DNA of 5,389 nt from Solirubrobacterales bacterium (GTDB lineage: Bacteria > Actinomycetota > Thermoleophilia > Solirubrobacterales > Solirubrobacteraceae): positions 1 through 5,389 of the forward strand of contig JACDAP010000633.1 in NCBI GenBank assembly GCA_013695395.1, given 5' to 3'. Below are positions 1 to 4,706 of the stretch, piece by piece (position 1 is the stretch's first letter; each line of letters begins with the position of its first letter). A program made the translations under genes and the position numbers. Below the pieces are notes generated by a model, which was given only the letters and a program-made list of their open reading frames with translations, ran no database searches and was not told where the DNA came from.

Positions 1-924
1 CTGCGGGCCCGCACCCCGTGGATGGCGGTGCGCCTGGTCCTCATGGGCTGGTGGTTCCTGCTCGGTGAGGTCCGCGGGTGGATGGGGCTCTCGCTCGTGT
101 GGCTGGCCGCAGGTGGCCGCGACACCCCGGCGCGCCGGCGACGCGTCTTCTACCTGCAGCGCACCTGGGCGGCCGGGCATCTGCTCGGCGTGCGCAAGCT
201 CTTCGGGCTGCGCTTCGAGGTCGAGGGGGACGAGCTCGTCGAGCCCGGGCCGCTCGTGATCCTCATCCGCCACGCGAGCATCATCGACAACACGCTCGGC
301 CAGGCGTTCCTCTCCGGTCCGCACAAGATGCAGCTGCGCTGCGTGCTCAAGGAGGAGCTGAAGGCGCTGCCGACCCTCGACATGGGCGCCCGCTGGGTGC
401 CGACCGCGCTCGTGCGCCGCGCCTCGAAGGATCCCGCCGCCGAGTCGGCGCGCGTGGCCCTGCTCGGGCGCTTCCTCCACGGTCCGGGCGACGGCGCGCT
501 CATCTACCCCGAGGGGACCCGGCACACGCCGGCCAAGCTCGCACGCGCACAGGAGAAGATCCGCGAGAACGACCCGGAGACCGCCGATCTCGCCGACCGG
601 CTCCATCACCTGCTGCCGCCCCGCCTCGGCGGCCCGCTCGCGCTCGTGGGCGCCGCCGACCGCGCCGACGTGCTCGTCTTCGGCCACGTCGGCCTGGACG
701 GCTTCGAGAGGGTCTCCGACATCTGGCGCGGCGACCTCAACGGGACCACCGTGAGGATCAGGTTCTGGCGGCACGCGCGCGAGGGGATCCCGGCGGGCGA
801 GCGCGAGCGGATCGCCTGGCTCTACGGCTGCTGGCAGGAGCTCGACGACTGGGTGGGCGAGCAACGGGCGCTCGCCCGGCCCCGCCCGCGTCACGGCGAA
901 CTGCCCGCTGTTTCCCCCTCCTAG
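1..924 (+). CDS. PlsC-superfamily glycerolipid acyltransferase, LCLAT1/AGPAT-like (5' end probably outside window)
   Basis: Predicted to transfer an acyl group from acyl-CoA or acyl-ACP to a lysophospholipid or glycerophosphate-type acceptor at the cytoplasmic membrane. Counting from the ATG at 22 (300 residues), residues about 4-29 are hydrophobic with several Trp and could be a membrane anchor. The catalytic HX4D block is HASIID (H84, D89). A block II-like stretch follows (KEELKALPTLDMGARWV, 110-126), then block III YPEGTR at 162-167, which binds the acceptor phosphate. Behind it, LPPRLGGPLAL resembles the 'LLPKTKGF' segment of eukaryotic LCLAT1/AGPAT3-5 proteins, so I place it nearer that branch than classical bacterial PlsC; this rests on remembered family patterns. 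No Shine-Dalgarno precedes the ATG at 22 and the frame is open to base 1, so the true start is probably upstream. The TAG stop lies within a large inverted repeat. The exact acceptor is unknown. Confidence 0.85.
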   Translation: MRARTPWMAVRLVLMGWWFLLGEVRGWMGLSLVWLAAGGRDTPARRRRVFYLQRTWAAGHLLGVRKLFGLRFEVEGDELVEPGPLVILIRHASIIDNTLGQAFLSGPHKMQLRCVLKEELKALPTLDMGARWVPTALVRRASKDPAAESARVALLGRFLHGPGDGALIYPEGTRHTPAKLARAQEKIRENDPETADLADRLHHLLPPRLGGPLALVGAADRADVLVFGHVGLDGFERVSDIWRGDLNGTTVRIRFWRHAREGIPAGERERIAWLYGCWQELDDWVGEQRALARPRPRHGELPAVSPS

Positions 925-955
925 GAGGGGAACGCATGGGCAGTTCGCGGGCGGG
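881..955. repeat. Nested inverted repeat across the acyltransferase stop codon
   Basis: Three sets of complementary arms are nested here. The outer arms are 881-890 (CCCGCCCGCG) and 946-955 (CGCGGGCGGG), both perfect. The middle arms are 899-906 (AACTGCCC) and 938-945 (GGGCAGTT), also perfect. At the centre is a 16-bp perfect palindrome, CCCCTCCTAGGAGGGG, at 915-930, whose CTAG middle contains the TAG stop. Eight unpaired bases (891-898) interrupt the left side. No T-run follows, so it is not a classic intrinsic terminator, but as RNA it would be a very stable 3' structure on the acyltransferase message. The left arms also encode the last residues of the protein. Confidence 0.7.
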
Positions 956-1084
956 CGCACCGTGCGCGCTGCGGCCGCTCTCAGGTGCGGTGAGCGGACG
1001 TGACGCGAGGTCGCGGGCGTGGTCCCGCGCGAGGCGGTGGATCGTGCGGCCGTCGGGCATCGCTTCGGTGGTACGGGTGCGGCG

Positions 1085-1090
1085 TAGGCT
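1085..1090 (+). promoter_or_regulatory. Putative -10 box (TAGGCT) for a leaderless transcript of the 66-residue gene
   Basis: TAGGCT fits the actinobacterial -10 pattern TANNNT and ends 6 bases before the ATG at 1097. This would place the transcription start on or next to the start codon. No purine-rich ribosome binding site is present between them. No convincing -35 is visible about 17 bases upstream. Confidence 0.5.
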
Positions 1091-1096
1091 CGGTCC

Positions 1097-1297
1097 ATGC
1101 CCGACCCCGACGCGCTCGAGAACCTCCGCGCCGAGGCGCGCCTGGCCCAGCAGCGTCTCGATCTCTACCGCGCGAAGGCCTACGGGATGCGCGCGACGAG
1201 CCCGGAGCGGATGCGCGAGCTCGAGCGGCGGGCGGTCGCCGCGCGGGAACGGCTCGCCTTCGCGCAGTCCCGCACCACCGACGACCCGGGGGTGTGA
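1097..1297 (+). CDS. Small charged helical protein of unknown function (66 residues)
   Basis: I do not recognise a family. The product is dominated by Arg, Glu, Ala and Leu, with stretches such as LENLRAEARLAQQRLDLYRAKAY (residues 7-29) and ERMRELERRAVAARERLAFAQ (37-57) that look like two amphipathic helices, possibly a helical hairpin or short coiled coil. There is no signal peptide or membrane segment, and no Cys or His for metal binding. It is judged real because nearly every codon ends in G or C, as in the neighbours, and because a TAGGCT -10 box sits at leaderless distance from the ATG. It ends in TGA at 1295-1297 and converges on the desaturase gene, whose stop is 57 bases away. It could be a small cytosolic structural or regulatory protein; nothing in the sequence settles this. 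Confidence 0.6.
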   Translation: MPDPDALENLRAEARLAQQRLDLYRAKAYGMRATSPERMRELERRAVAARERLAFAQSRTTDDPGV

Positions 1298-1336
1298 CCG
1301 GTTCCGGCGCTCCGCCAGCTCGCCCGTGCGGTGAAC

Positions 1337-1353
1337 ATCCCGGTATGCGGGAT
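1337..1353 (-). terminator. Short stem-loop directly after the desaturase stop codon
   Basis: ATCCCG (1337-1342) and CGGGAT (1348-1353) form a perfect 6-bp stem with a 5-base loop, starting immediately after the desaturase TAG when read on the minus strand. It lies between two convergent genes and could stop transcription in both directions. The stem is short and no clear U-run follows, so this is tentative. Confidence 0.35.
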
Positions 1354-2283
1354 CTACGCAGCAGGGATGCGCTTGCGCGCCTGCTGCTCGGCGCTCGGGC
1401 GCTTCACGTCCCACACGAGGCCGACCCGCTCCATCAGCCCGATGATCGCGGCGGCCGAGTCGATCTGCCCCTTGCCGAGCCCGTGCCGGGCCGAGGTGGG
1501 GAACGCGTGGTGGTTGTTGTGGAAGTTCTCGCCCATGGCCAGTGGGGCGAGCCAGCCGAGGTTGCGCGACTCGTCGTCGGTCTCGTAGCGGCGCGAGCCG
1601 AAGACGTGGCAGAGCGAGTTGATCGAGTAGGTCACGTGGTGGAGGACGAGCATCCGCACCGCGCCGCCCCACAAGAGGCCCGTGAGCCCGAGCTGGACCG
1701 AGCCGCCGATCGCCCAGCCGAGCAGGAACGGGGCGAGCAGGCCGAGCGCGACCCAGAGCAGGAAGGTGCGGTTGACCCAGGCGATGATCGGGTCGTCGAT
1801 GAGGTCCTTCGCGTAGCGGTCCTTCTTCGCGCGCTGGTCGTGGACGAACAGCCAGCCGAGGTGCGCGTGGAAGAGTCCCTTCAGCGCGCCGCGGAGGCCG
1901 TGGCCGTGGTCGACGTGCGGGGAGTGCGGGTCGCCCTCGACGTCGGTGAACGCGTGGTGCTTGCGATGGTCGGCCACCCAGGCGATCACCGGACCCTCGA
2001 TGGCGGCCGAGCCGAGGATCGCGAAGAGCGCCTTCACCGGCCGGCTCGTCTCAAACGAGCGGTGGGTGAGCATCCGGTGGAAGCCGATCGTGATGCCGAA
2101 GCCGGTCGCGAAGTACATGATCCCGAAGACGACGAGGTCGGAGAGGTGCAGGCTTTGGTTCCAGGCCTGGACGCCGACGAAGATCAGCGCGAGGAACGGG
2201 ACCACCGTGATCGTGCCCGTGAGGAAGCGATCAAGCTTCTCGTTGGCGGACCCCTGGACATCTGCGGCGCTGAGAGTGCTCAT
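1354..2283 (-). CDS. Acyl-CoA delta-9-type fatty acid desaturase (integral membrane di-iron enzyme)
   Basis: Introduces a cis double bond into a saturated fatty acyl chain, normally at delta-9 in this family, using O2 and an electron donor at the cytoplasmic membrane. Taking the ATG at 2283 gives 309 residues. The histidine boxes are HRMLTH (H69-H74), HRKHH (H106-H110) and HNNHH (H255-H259). NSLCH (N222, H226) matches the extra Asn/His ligand pair known from stearoyl-CoA desaturase structures, so the full ligand set is present. Hydrophobic blocks near 24-40, 50-68, 85-103 and 172-208 fit the usual four-helix membrane layout. An ATG at 2310 would add nine residues, but those codons (GTT, GGA, CTA) are unlike the rest of the gene and a TACGCT -10 box lies inside them, so the shorter start is preferred. 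No ferredoxin, reductase or cytochrome b5 domain is fused or adjacent. It is divergent from the cold-shock gene. Confidence 0.93.
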   Translation of the reverse strand: MSTLSAADVQGSANEKLDRFLTGTITVVPFLALIFVGVQAWNQSLHLSDLVVFGIMYFATGFGITIGFHRMLTHRSFETSRPVKALFAILGSAAIEGPVIAWVADHRKHHAFTDVEGDPHSPHVDHGHGLRGALKGLFHAHLGWLFVHDQRAKKDRYAKDLIDDPIIAWVNRTFLLWVALGLLAPFLLGWAIGGSVQLGLTGLLWGGAVRMLVLHHVTYSINSLCHVFGSRRYETDDESRNLGWLAPLAMGENFHNNHHAFPTSARHGLGKGQIDSAAAIIGLMERVGLVWDVKRPSAEQQARKRIPAA

Positions 2284-2291
2284 CGTCACCG

Positions 2292-2297
2292 AGCGTA
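2292..2297 (-). promoter_or_regulatory. Putative -10 box (TACGCT) of the desaturase gene
   Basis: On the minus strand TACGCT (pattern TANNNT) ends 8 bases before the ATG at 2283, giving a leaderless or nearly leaderless message. The GGTGA just before the ATG is too close to be a normal Shine-Dalgarno. The expected -35 position falls inside the palindrome at 2311-2332, and no good TTGACA match is visible there. Confidence 0.45.
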
Positions 2298-2310
2298 GCT
2301 TTCCAACCAT

Positions 2311-2332
2311 GGAGTGCGGGCCCCGGCACTCC
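2311..2332. promoter_or_regulatory. 22-bp near-palindrome, candidate repressor operator between desaturase and cold-shock genes
   Basis: GGAGTGC (2311-2317) and GCACTCC (2326-2332) are perfect inverted arms around an 8-base centre that itself pairs at four positions. It begins 14 bases upstream of the putative desaturase -10 and so covers the -35 region, a typical place for a repressor. Its size and symmetry fit a TetR-type dimeric operator, and TetR-type repressors are known to control desaturase genes in other bacteria (for example DesT in Pseudomonas). No regulator gene is present in the window, so the cognate protein is unknown. Confidence 0.45.
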
Positions 2333-2374
2333 CCCGAAGCAGGTAGGGATTCCCCCCGCCCTTGACGCAGCCGC

Positions 2375-2380
2375 TATTCT
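2375..2380 (+). promoter_or_regulatory. Putative -10 box (TATTCT) of the cold-shock gene
   Basis: TATTCT is a good match to the -10 consensus and one of the few AT-rich spots in this region. It predicts a transcription start near 2387 and an untranslated leader of roughly 60 bases before the ATG at 2446. A TTGACG lies at 2362-2367, but the 7-base spacing to TATTCT is too short for it to act as the paired -35, and the correctly spaced position is C-rich. Confidence 0.45.
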
Positions 2381-2435
2381 GACGAGCGTTCAGGTCGGGT
2401 GCCCTTTTGAGGAGCTCGGCAGCACGCCGTTCCTT

Positions 2436-2441
2436 AGGAGG
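2436..2441 (+). promoter_or_regulatory. Strong Shine-Dalgarno (AGGAGG) of the cold-shock gene
   Basis: AGGAGG followed by AAAC and ATG. It is the only textbook ribosome binding site in the window. It fixes the start at 2446 and excludes an in-frame TTG at 2407 that would add 13 residues outside the cold-shock domain. Confidence 0.85.
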
Positions 2442-2445
2442 AAAC

Positions 2446-2649
2446 ATGGCAACAGGTACCGTGAAGTGGTTCAGCGACGAGAAGGGCTTCGGGTTCATCA
2501 CACCCGACGAGGCCGGGAAGGATCTCTTCGTGCACCACTCCGCGATCCTTGGTGAGGGCTACAAGTCGCTCGCCGAGGGCGCCAAGGTCTCGTTCGACGC
2601 CGAGCAGGGCCCGAAGGGTCCCGCCGCCGCGAACGTCCAGGCGCTCTAG
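2446..2649 (+). CDS. csp: Cold-shock protein, CspA family single-stranded nucleic acid-binding chaperone
   Basis: A 67-residue protein that is one complete cold-shock domain (five-stranded OB fold), the usual length for this family. It binds single-stranded RNA or DNA and is expected to melt mRNA secondary structure, which matters in a very GC-rich transcriptome. The start MATGTVKWF is typical. RNP1 is KGFGFI (residues 13-18) and RNP2 is LFVHHS (27-32), with the aromatic binding residues W8, F15, F17, F28 and H30 in place. It has its own promoter, a strong Shine-Dalgarno and its own terminator, so it is a single-gene unit. It is divergent from the fatty-acid desaturase. Whether this copy is cold-inducible or constitutive cannot be told from the protein; many genomes carry both kinds. 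Confidence 0.97.
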   Translation: MATGTVKWFSDEKGFGFITPDEAGKDLFVHHSAILGEGYKSLAEGAKVSFDAEQGPKGPAAANVQAL

Positions 2650-2679
2650 CACTCGGCTCACACGAGCCTTTGCAGGATC

Positions 2680-2706
2680 AACGGCCCGGTCTCTGACCGG
2701 GCCGTT
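2680..2706 (+). terminator. Rho-independent-type terminator of the cold-shock gene
   Basis: A perfect 11-bp inverted repeat, AACGGCCCGGT (2680-2690) and ACCGGGCCGTT (2696-2706), closes a 5-base loop 30 bases after the stop codon. The downstream sequence CTGCGTTCT has only scattered T residues, which is common for terminators in high-GC actinobacteria. Confidence 0.8.
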
Positions 2707-2840
2707 CTGCGTTCTGGGACGCTCGCCACGCCCGGCGAGGCGCAGCGGCTCCTCGAGCGGCACGTGCCCCACGCTGCACTACGCCGGTGTGCGCGTCAGC
2801 GTCCTGTTCGGGCGGGGGCTCTCGAGGCGGGCTCGGCACA

Positions 2841-2881
2841 GGGCGCGTAGAACCGCGTCGTGAGCCCCCTGTTCCACGCCC
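2841..2881. repeat. Stem-loop repeat, copy 1 (degenerate)
   Basis: The right arm GTTCCACGCC (2871-2880) pairs with GGCG and T-GAAC of the left arm (2842-2853), with a 2-base bulge (2846-2847) and one mismatch (A2849 against C2875). The loop contains CGTGAG and a C-run. Over 37 aligned bases, 30 are identical to copy 2, which lies exactly 60 bases downstream in the same orientation. The conserved part includes the loop, so the similarity goes beyond the pairing. Confidence 0.65.
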
Positions 2882-2900
2882 GATGTTGCGGGGCGGCGCA

Positions 2901-2943
2901 CCCGGCGTGGAAACGTGCCGTGAGACCCCCGTTCCACGCCGGG
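2901..2943. repeat. Stem-loop repeat, copy 2 (near-perfect)
   Basis: The left arm 2901-2915 and the right arm 2930-2943 (CGTTCCACGCCGGG) pair over 14 bp with a single bulged A (2913) and a 14-base loop containing CGTGAG. This is a stronger stem than copy 1. It lies in the gene-free gap and is too far from the oxidoreductase stop (about 130 bases) to be its obvious terminator. There is no T-run on either side. Confidence 0.7.
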
Positions 2944-3070
2944 AGAACTCGTCTCGGCGATGGGCGGTCCCGCCAGCTCAGCGGGCTCGAGGCCCACGAT
3001 CGCGAGGAGGAACGGGATCAGCGCTGCGCCAAGCGCCGAGCAGTGAGTCCCGCGGGGGTGGGCGCGGTGC

Positions 3071-4621
3071 CTACCGGGCGAGCAGCGCCCGCGCCGCGTT
3101 GTGCCCCGGGACGCCGGAGACCCCGCCACCACGCCGTGCGCCCGCGCCACAGAGCAGCACGTTCGCGTGCGCGGTCTCCACGCCCCACGTCCCGATCTCA
3201 TCAGGGGCCTCGGCCCACGGCCAGCGCAGGTCCCGGTGGAAGATGTGCCCCGCGGGCAGGCCGAGGGCCGCCTCGAGGTCGAGCGGCGTGGAGACCTCCA
3301 GGCAGGGACGCCCGTCGGCGTCGGTGGCCAGGCAGCTCTCCAGGGGCTCGGCAAGGTGCTCGTCGAGCGTCTGGAGCGTCGCGAACAGCGCGCGCTCACG
3401 CGCCTTCTCAGGCTCCTCCGCGAAGAGTCGTGCGGGCATGTGCAGGCCGAAGAGGGTGAGGGTCTGGTGACCGCTGGCGCGCAGCTCGTCGGAGAGGATC
3501 GACGTGTCGGTGAGCGAGTGGCAGTACAGCTCGCAGGGCGGTGCGAGCGGGATCGTGCCGGCGGCCGCCTGCTCCCGCGCACGCTCCAGGGCGGCGTAGC
3601 CCTCCGCGACGTGGAAGGTCCCGGCGAACGCCTCACGGGGATCGACCGCGGCGTCGCGCAGCCGCGGCAGCCGCGTGAGGAGCATGTTCACCTTGAGCTG
3701 CGCACCTTCGGGCGCCGGCTCCGCGGGCTCCTCGCCGAGCAGCCGGGCGAGGACGGCGGGCGCCGCCCCGCAGAGGACGTCGCGGGCGGTCACGGTGAAC
3801 GCGTCGCCCACCCGCACCTCGGCCCGCTGTCCGTCGGTGGCGAGCTGCGTCACCTCCGCCTCGCAGACGATCTCCGCGCCCGCCTGGCCCGCCGCCCGCG
3901 CGAGTGCGTCGGTCAGCGCGCCCATGCCGCCGACCGGGACGTCCCAGTCGCCGGTCCCGCCGCCGATGACGTGGTAGAGGAAGCAGCGGTTCTGGAGGAG
4001 TGAGGCGTCGTGGGCGCCCGCGAAGGTCCCGATCAGCGCGTCGGTGAGCACGACACCGCGGACGAGATCGTCGGCGAAGCGGGCCTCGATCGTCTCCCCG
4101 AGCGGCCGCTCGATCAGCGCCTCCCAGAGCGCCTCGTCGCCGAGGAGCGCACGGAGGTCGTCGGCCCCGCGCAGCGGCTCGGTCAGGGTGGGGAAGAGGG
4201 CCTCGGCGAGGCGTCCGGTCTCCTCGCCCAGTCGCTGCCAGGCGGCGAAGTCGGCCTCGCCGCCAGTCAGCGCGGACATCGAGGCCTGGGTTCGCGCGGG
4301 ATCGGAGGCGTCCACGAGCAGGCCGGTCGCGCCGCTCGGCGTGTAGGAGGAGATGCGGCGGCGGCGGCTCTCGAAGCGCAGCCCGAGCTCCTCGACGATG
4401 CTCCGCGGGAGCAGCGAGACGAGGTAGGAGTAGCGGGACACCCGTGCGTCGAGGCCGGGGAAGGCGCGGGCGCTCACCGCGGCGCCCCCGGTCGTGGGGT
4501 TCTGCTCGAGCATGAGGACCGACCGGCCGGCACGAGCCAGGTAGGCCGCGGCGACCAGGCCGTTGTGGCCGCCTCCGACGATTACGGCGTCGTAGGTGGA
4601 CTTCGCGGGGCGGGCGGGCAC
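3071..4621 (-). CDS. FAD-dependent oxidoreductase, PYROXD2/phytoene-desaturase-like
   Basis: A 516-residue flavoprotein of the amine-oxidase/phytoene-desaturase superfamily. The FAD-binding Rossmann motif is at the N-terminus: VIVGGGHNG (G16, G18, G21), then acidic E39 and TTGG at 43-46. The C-terminal FAD-contact segment is CGAGARRGGGVSGVPGHNAA (491-510). Features such as GGHNGLVAAAYL, the 'GGMGAL' strand and LPAGHIFHRDL match PYROXD2-type proteins better than true CrtI carotenoid desaturases. No phytoene synthase or other carotenoid gene is nearby, so a carotenoid role is not supported and the substrate is unknown. The GTG at 4621 is chosen because it is the only start just before the Rossmann strand and a TAGCCT -10 box sits 7 bases ahead of it. 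Longer readings into the preceding gene are low-complexity shadow sequence. The preceding gene on the same strand ends 85 bases upstream. Confidence 0.88.
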   Translation of the reverse strand: MPARPAKSTYDAVIVGGGHNGLVAAAYLARAGRSVLMLEQNPTTGGAAVSARAFPGLDARVSRYSYLVSLLPRSIVEELGLRFESRRRRISSYTPSGATGLLVDASDPARTQASMSALTGGEADFAAWQRLGEETGRLAEALFPTLTEPLRGADDLRALLGDEALWEALIERPLGETIEARFADDLVRGVVLTDALIGTFAGAHDASLLQNRCFLYHVIGGGTGDWDVPVGGMGALTDALARAAGQAGAEIVCEAEVTQLATDGQRAEVRVGDAFTVTARDVLCGAAPAVLARLLGEEPAEPAPEGAQLKVNMLLTRLPRLRDAAVDPREAFAGTFHVAEGYAALERAREQAAAGTIPLAPPCELYCHSLTDTSILSDELRASGHQTLTLFGLHMPARLFAEEPEKARERALFATLQTLDEHLAEPLESCLATDADGRPCLEVSTPLDLEAALGLPAGHIFHRDLRWPWAEAPDEIGTWGVETAHANVLLCGAGARRGGGVSGVPGHNAARALLAR

Positions 4622-4628
4622 GGCGGGC

Positions 4629-4634
4629 AGGCTA
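4629..4634 (-). promoter_or_regulatory. Putative -10 box (TAGCCT) for leaderless expression of the oxidoreductase
   Basis: On the minus strand TAGCCT ends 7 bases before the GTG at 4621, the spacing expected for transcription starting at the start codon. No Shine-Dalgarno is present. It suggests the oxidoreductase can be transcribed independently of the gene upstream. Confidence 0.45.
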
Positions 4635-4686
4635 CCCAGCGCGCCGGGTACGGCGGTGCGGGAGCGAGCCGCAGCGTCGCCTGGGT

Positions 4687-4699
4687 GCCCGGTCCGGGC
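4687..4699 (-). terminator. Short GC palindrome after the stop of the membrane-anchored protein gene
   Basis: GCCCGG, one base, then CCGGGC, starting 7 bases beyond the upstream gene's TGA. As RNA it can form only a 5-bp stem with a 3-base loop and no U-run follows. It may be a weak terminator or a protein-binding site upstream of the oxidoreductase promoter; neither is certain. Confidence 0.25.
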
Positions 4700-4706
4700 G
4701 GCGTCG

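Larger units (their letters stand above)
2707..3070. other. Gene-free stretch of about 360 bases with stem-loop repeats
   Basis: No reading frame here has a credible start with coding-like composition and a recognisable product. The stretch holds the two stem-loop repeats at 2841-2881 and 2901-2943. Closer to the oxidoreductase stop there are short inverted repeats that could take part in ending that transcript: CCCGC/GCGGG around 2970-2990 and GCGCT/AGCGC at 3021-3025 and 3032-3036. On the minus strand, about 2946-3045 reads as a coding-like hydrophobic stretch with no start codon (see findings). No promoter was recognised with confidence. Confidence 0.5.

Noticed and set aside
758..1060. 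Minus-strand frame starting MPDGRTIHRLARDHARDL at 1060
   Set aside because: The start looks natural, but no ribosome binding site or -10 box is in place. The frame runs antisense through the nested repeat into the acyltransferase and becomes Arg/Pro/Ala low complexity.
78..1334. Long plus-strand open frame overlapping the acyltransferase and the small gene
   Set aside because: The product is Arg/Ala/Pro-rich with no motif. It is the out-of-frame shadow of the acyltransferase, kept open by the lack of AT-rich stop codons.
1000..2298. Long plus-strand open frame (over 400 codons) opposite the desaturase
   Set aside because: The antisense desaturase has a complete set of catalytic histidines, and this frame has only low-complexity Arg/Glu/Val sequence.
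2362..2380. TTGACG plus TATTCT as a full -35/-10 promoter for the cold-shock gene
   Set aside because: The spacing is 7 bases instead of about 17, so the two cannot work as one promoter; only the -10 was kept.
2407..2445. Upstream TTG start for the cold-shock protein
   Set aside because: AGGAGG lies just before the ATG at 2446, and the ATG gives the standard family N-terminus.
2841..2943. CRISPR array from the repeat pair
   Set aside because: There are only two copies, each is an imperfect hairpin differing at 7 of 37 bases, and no cas gene is present.
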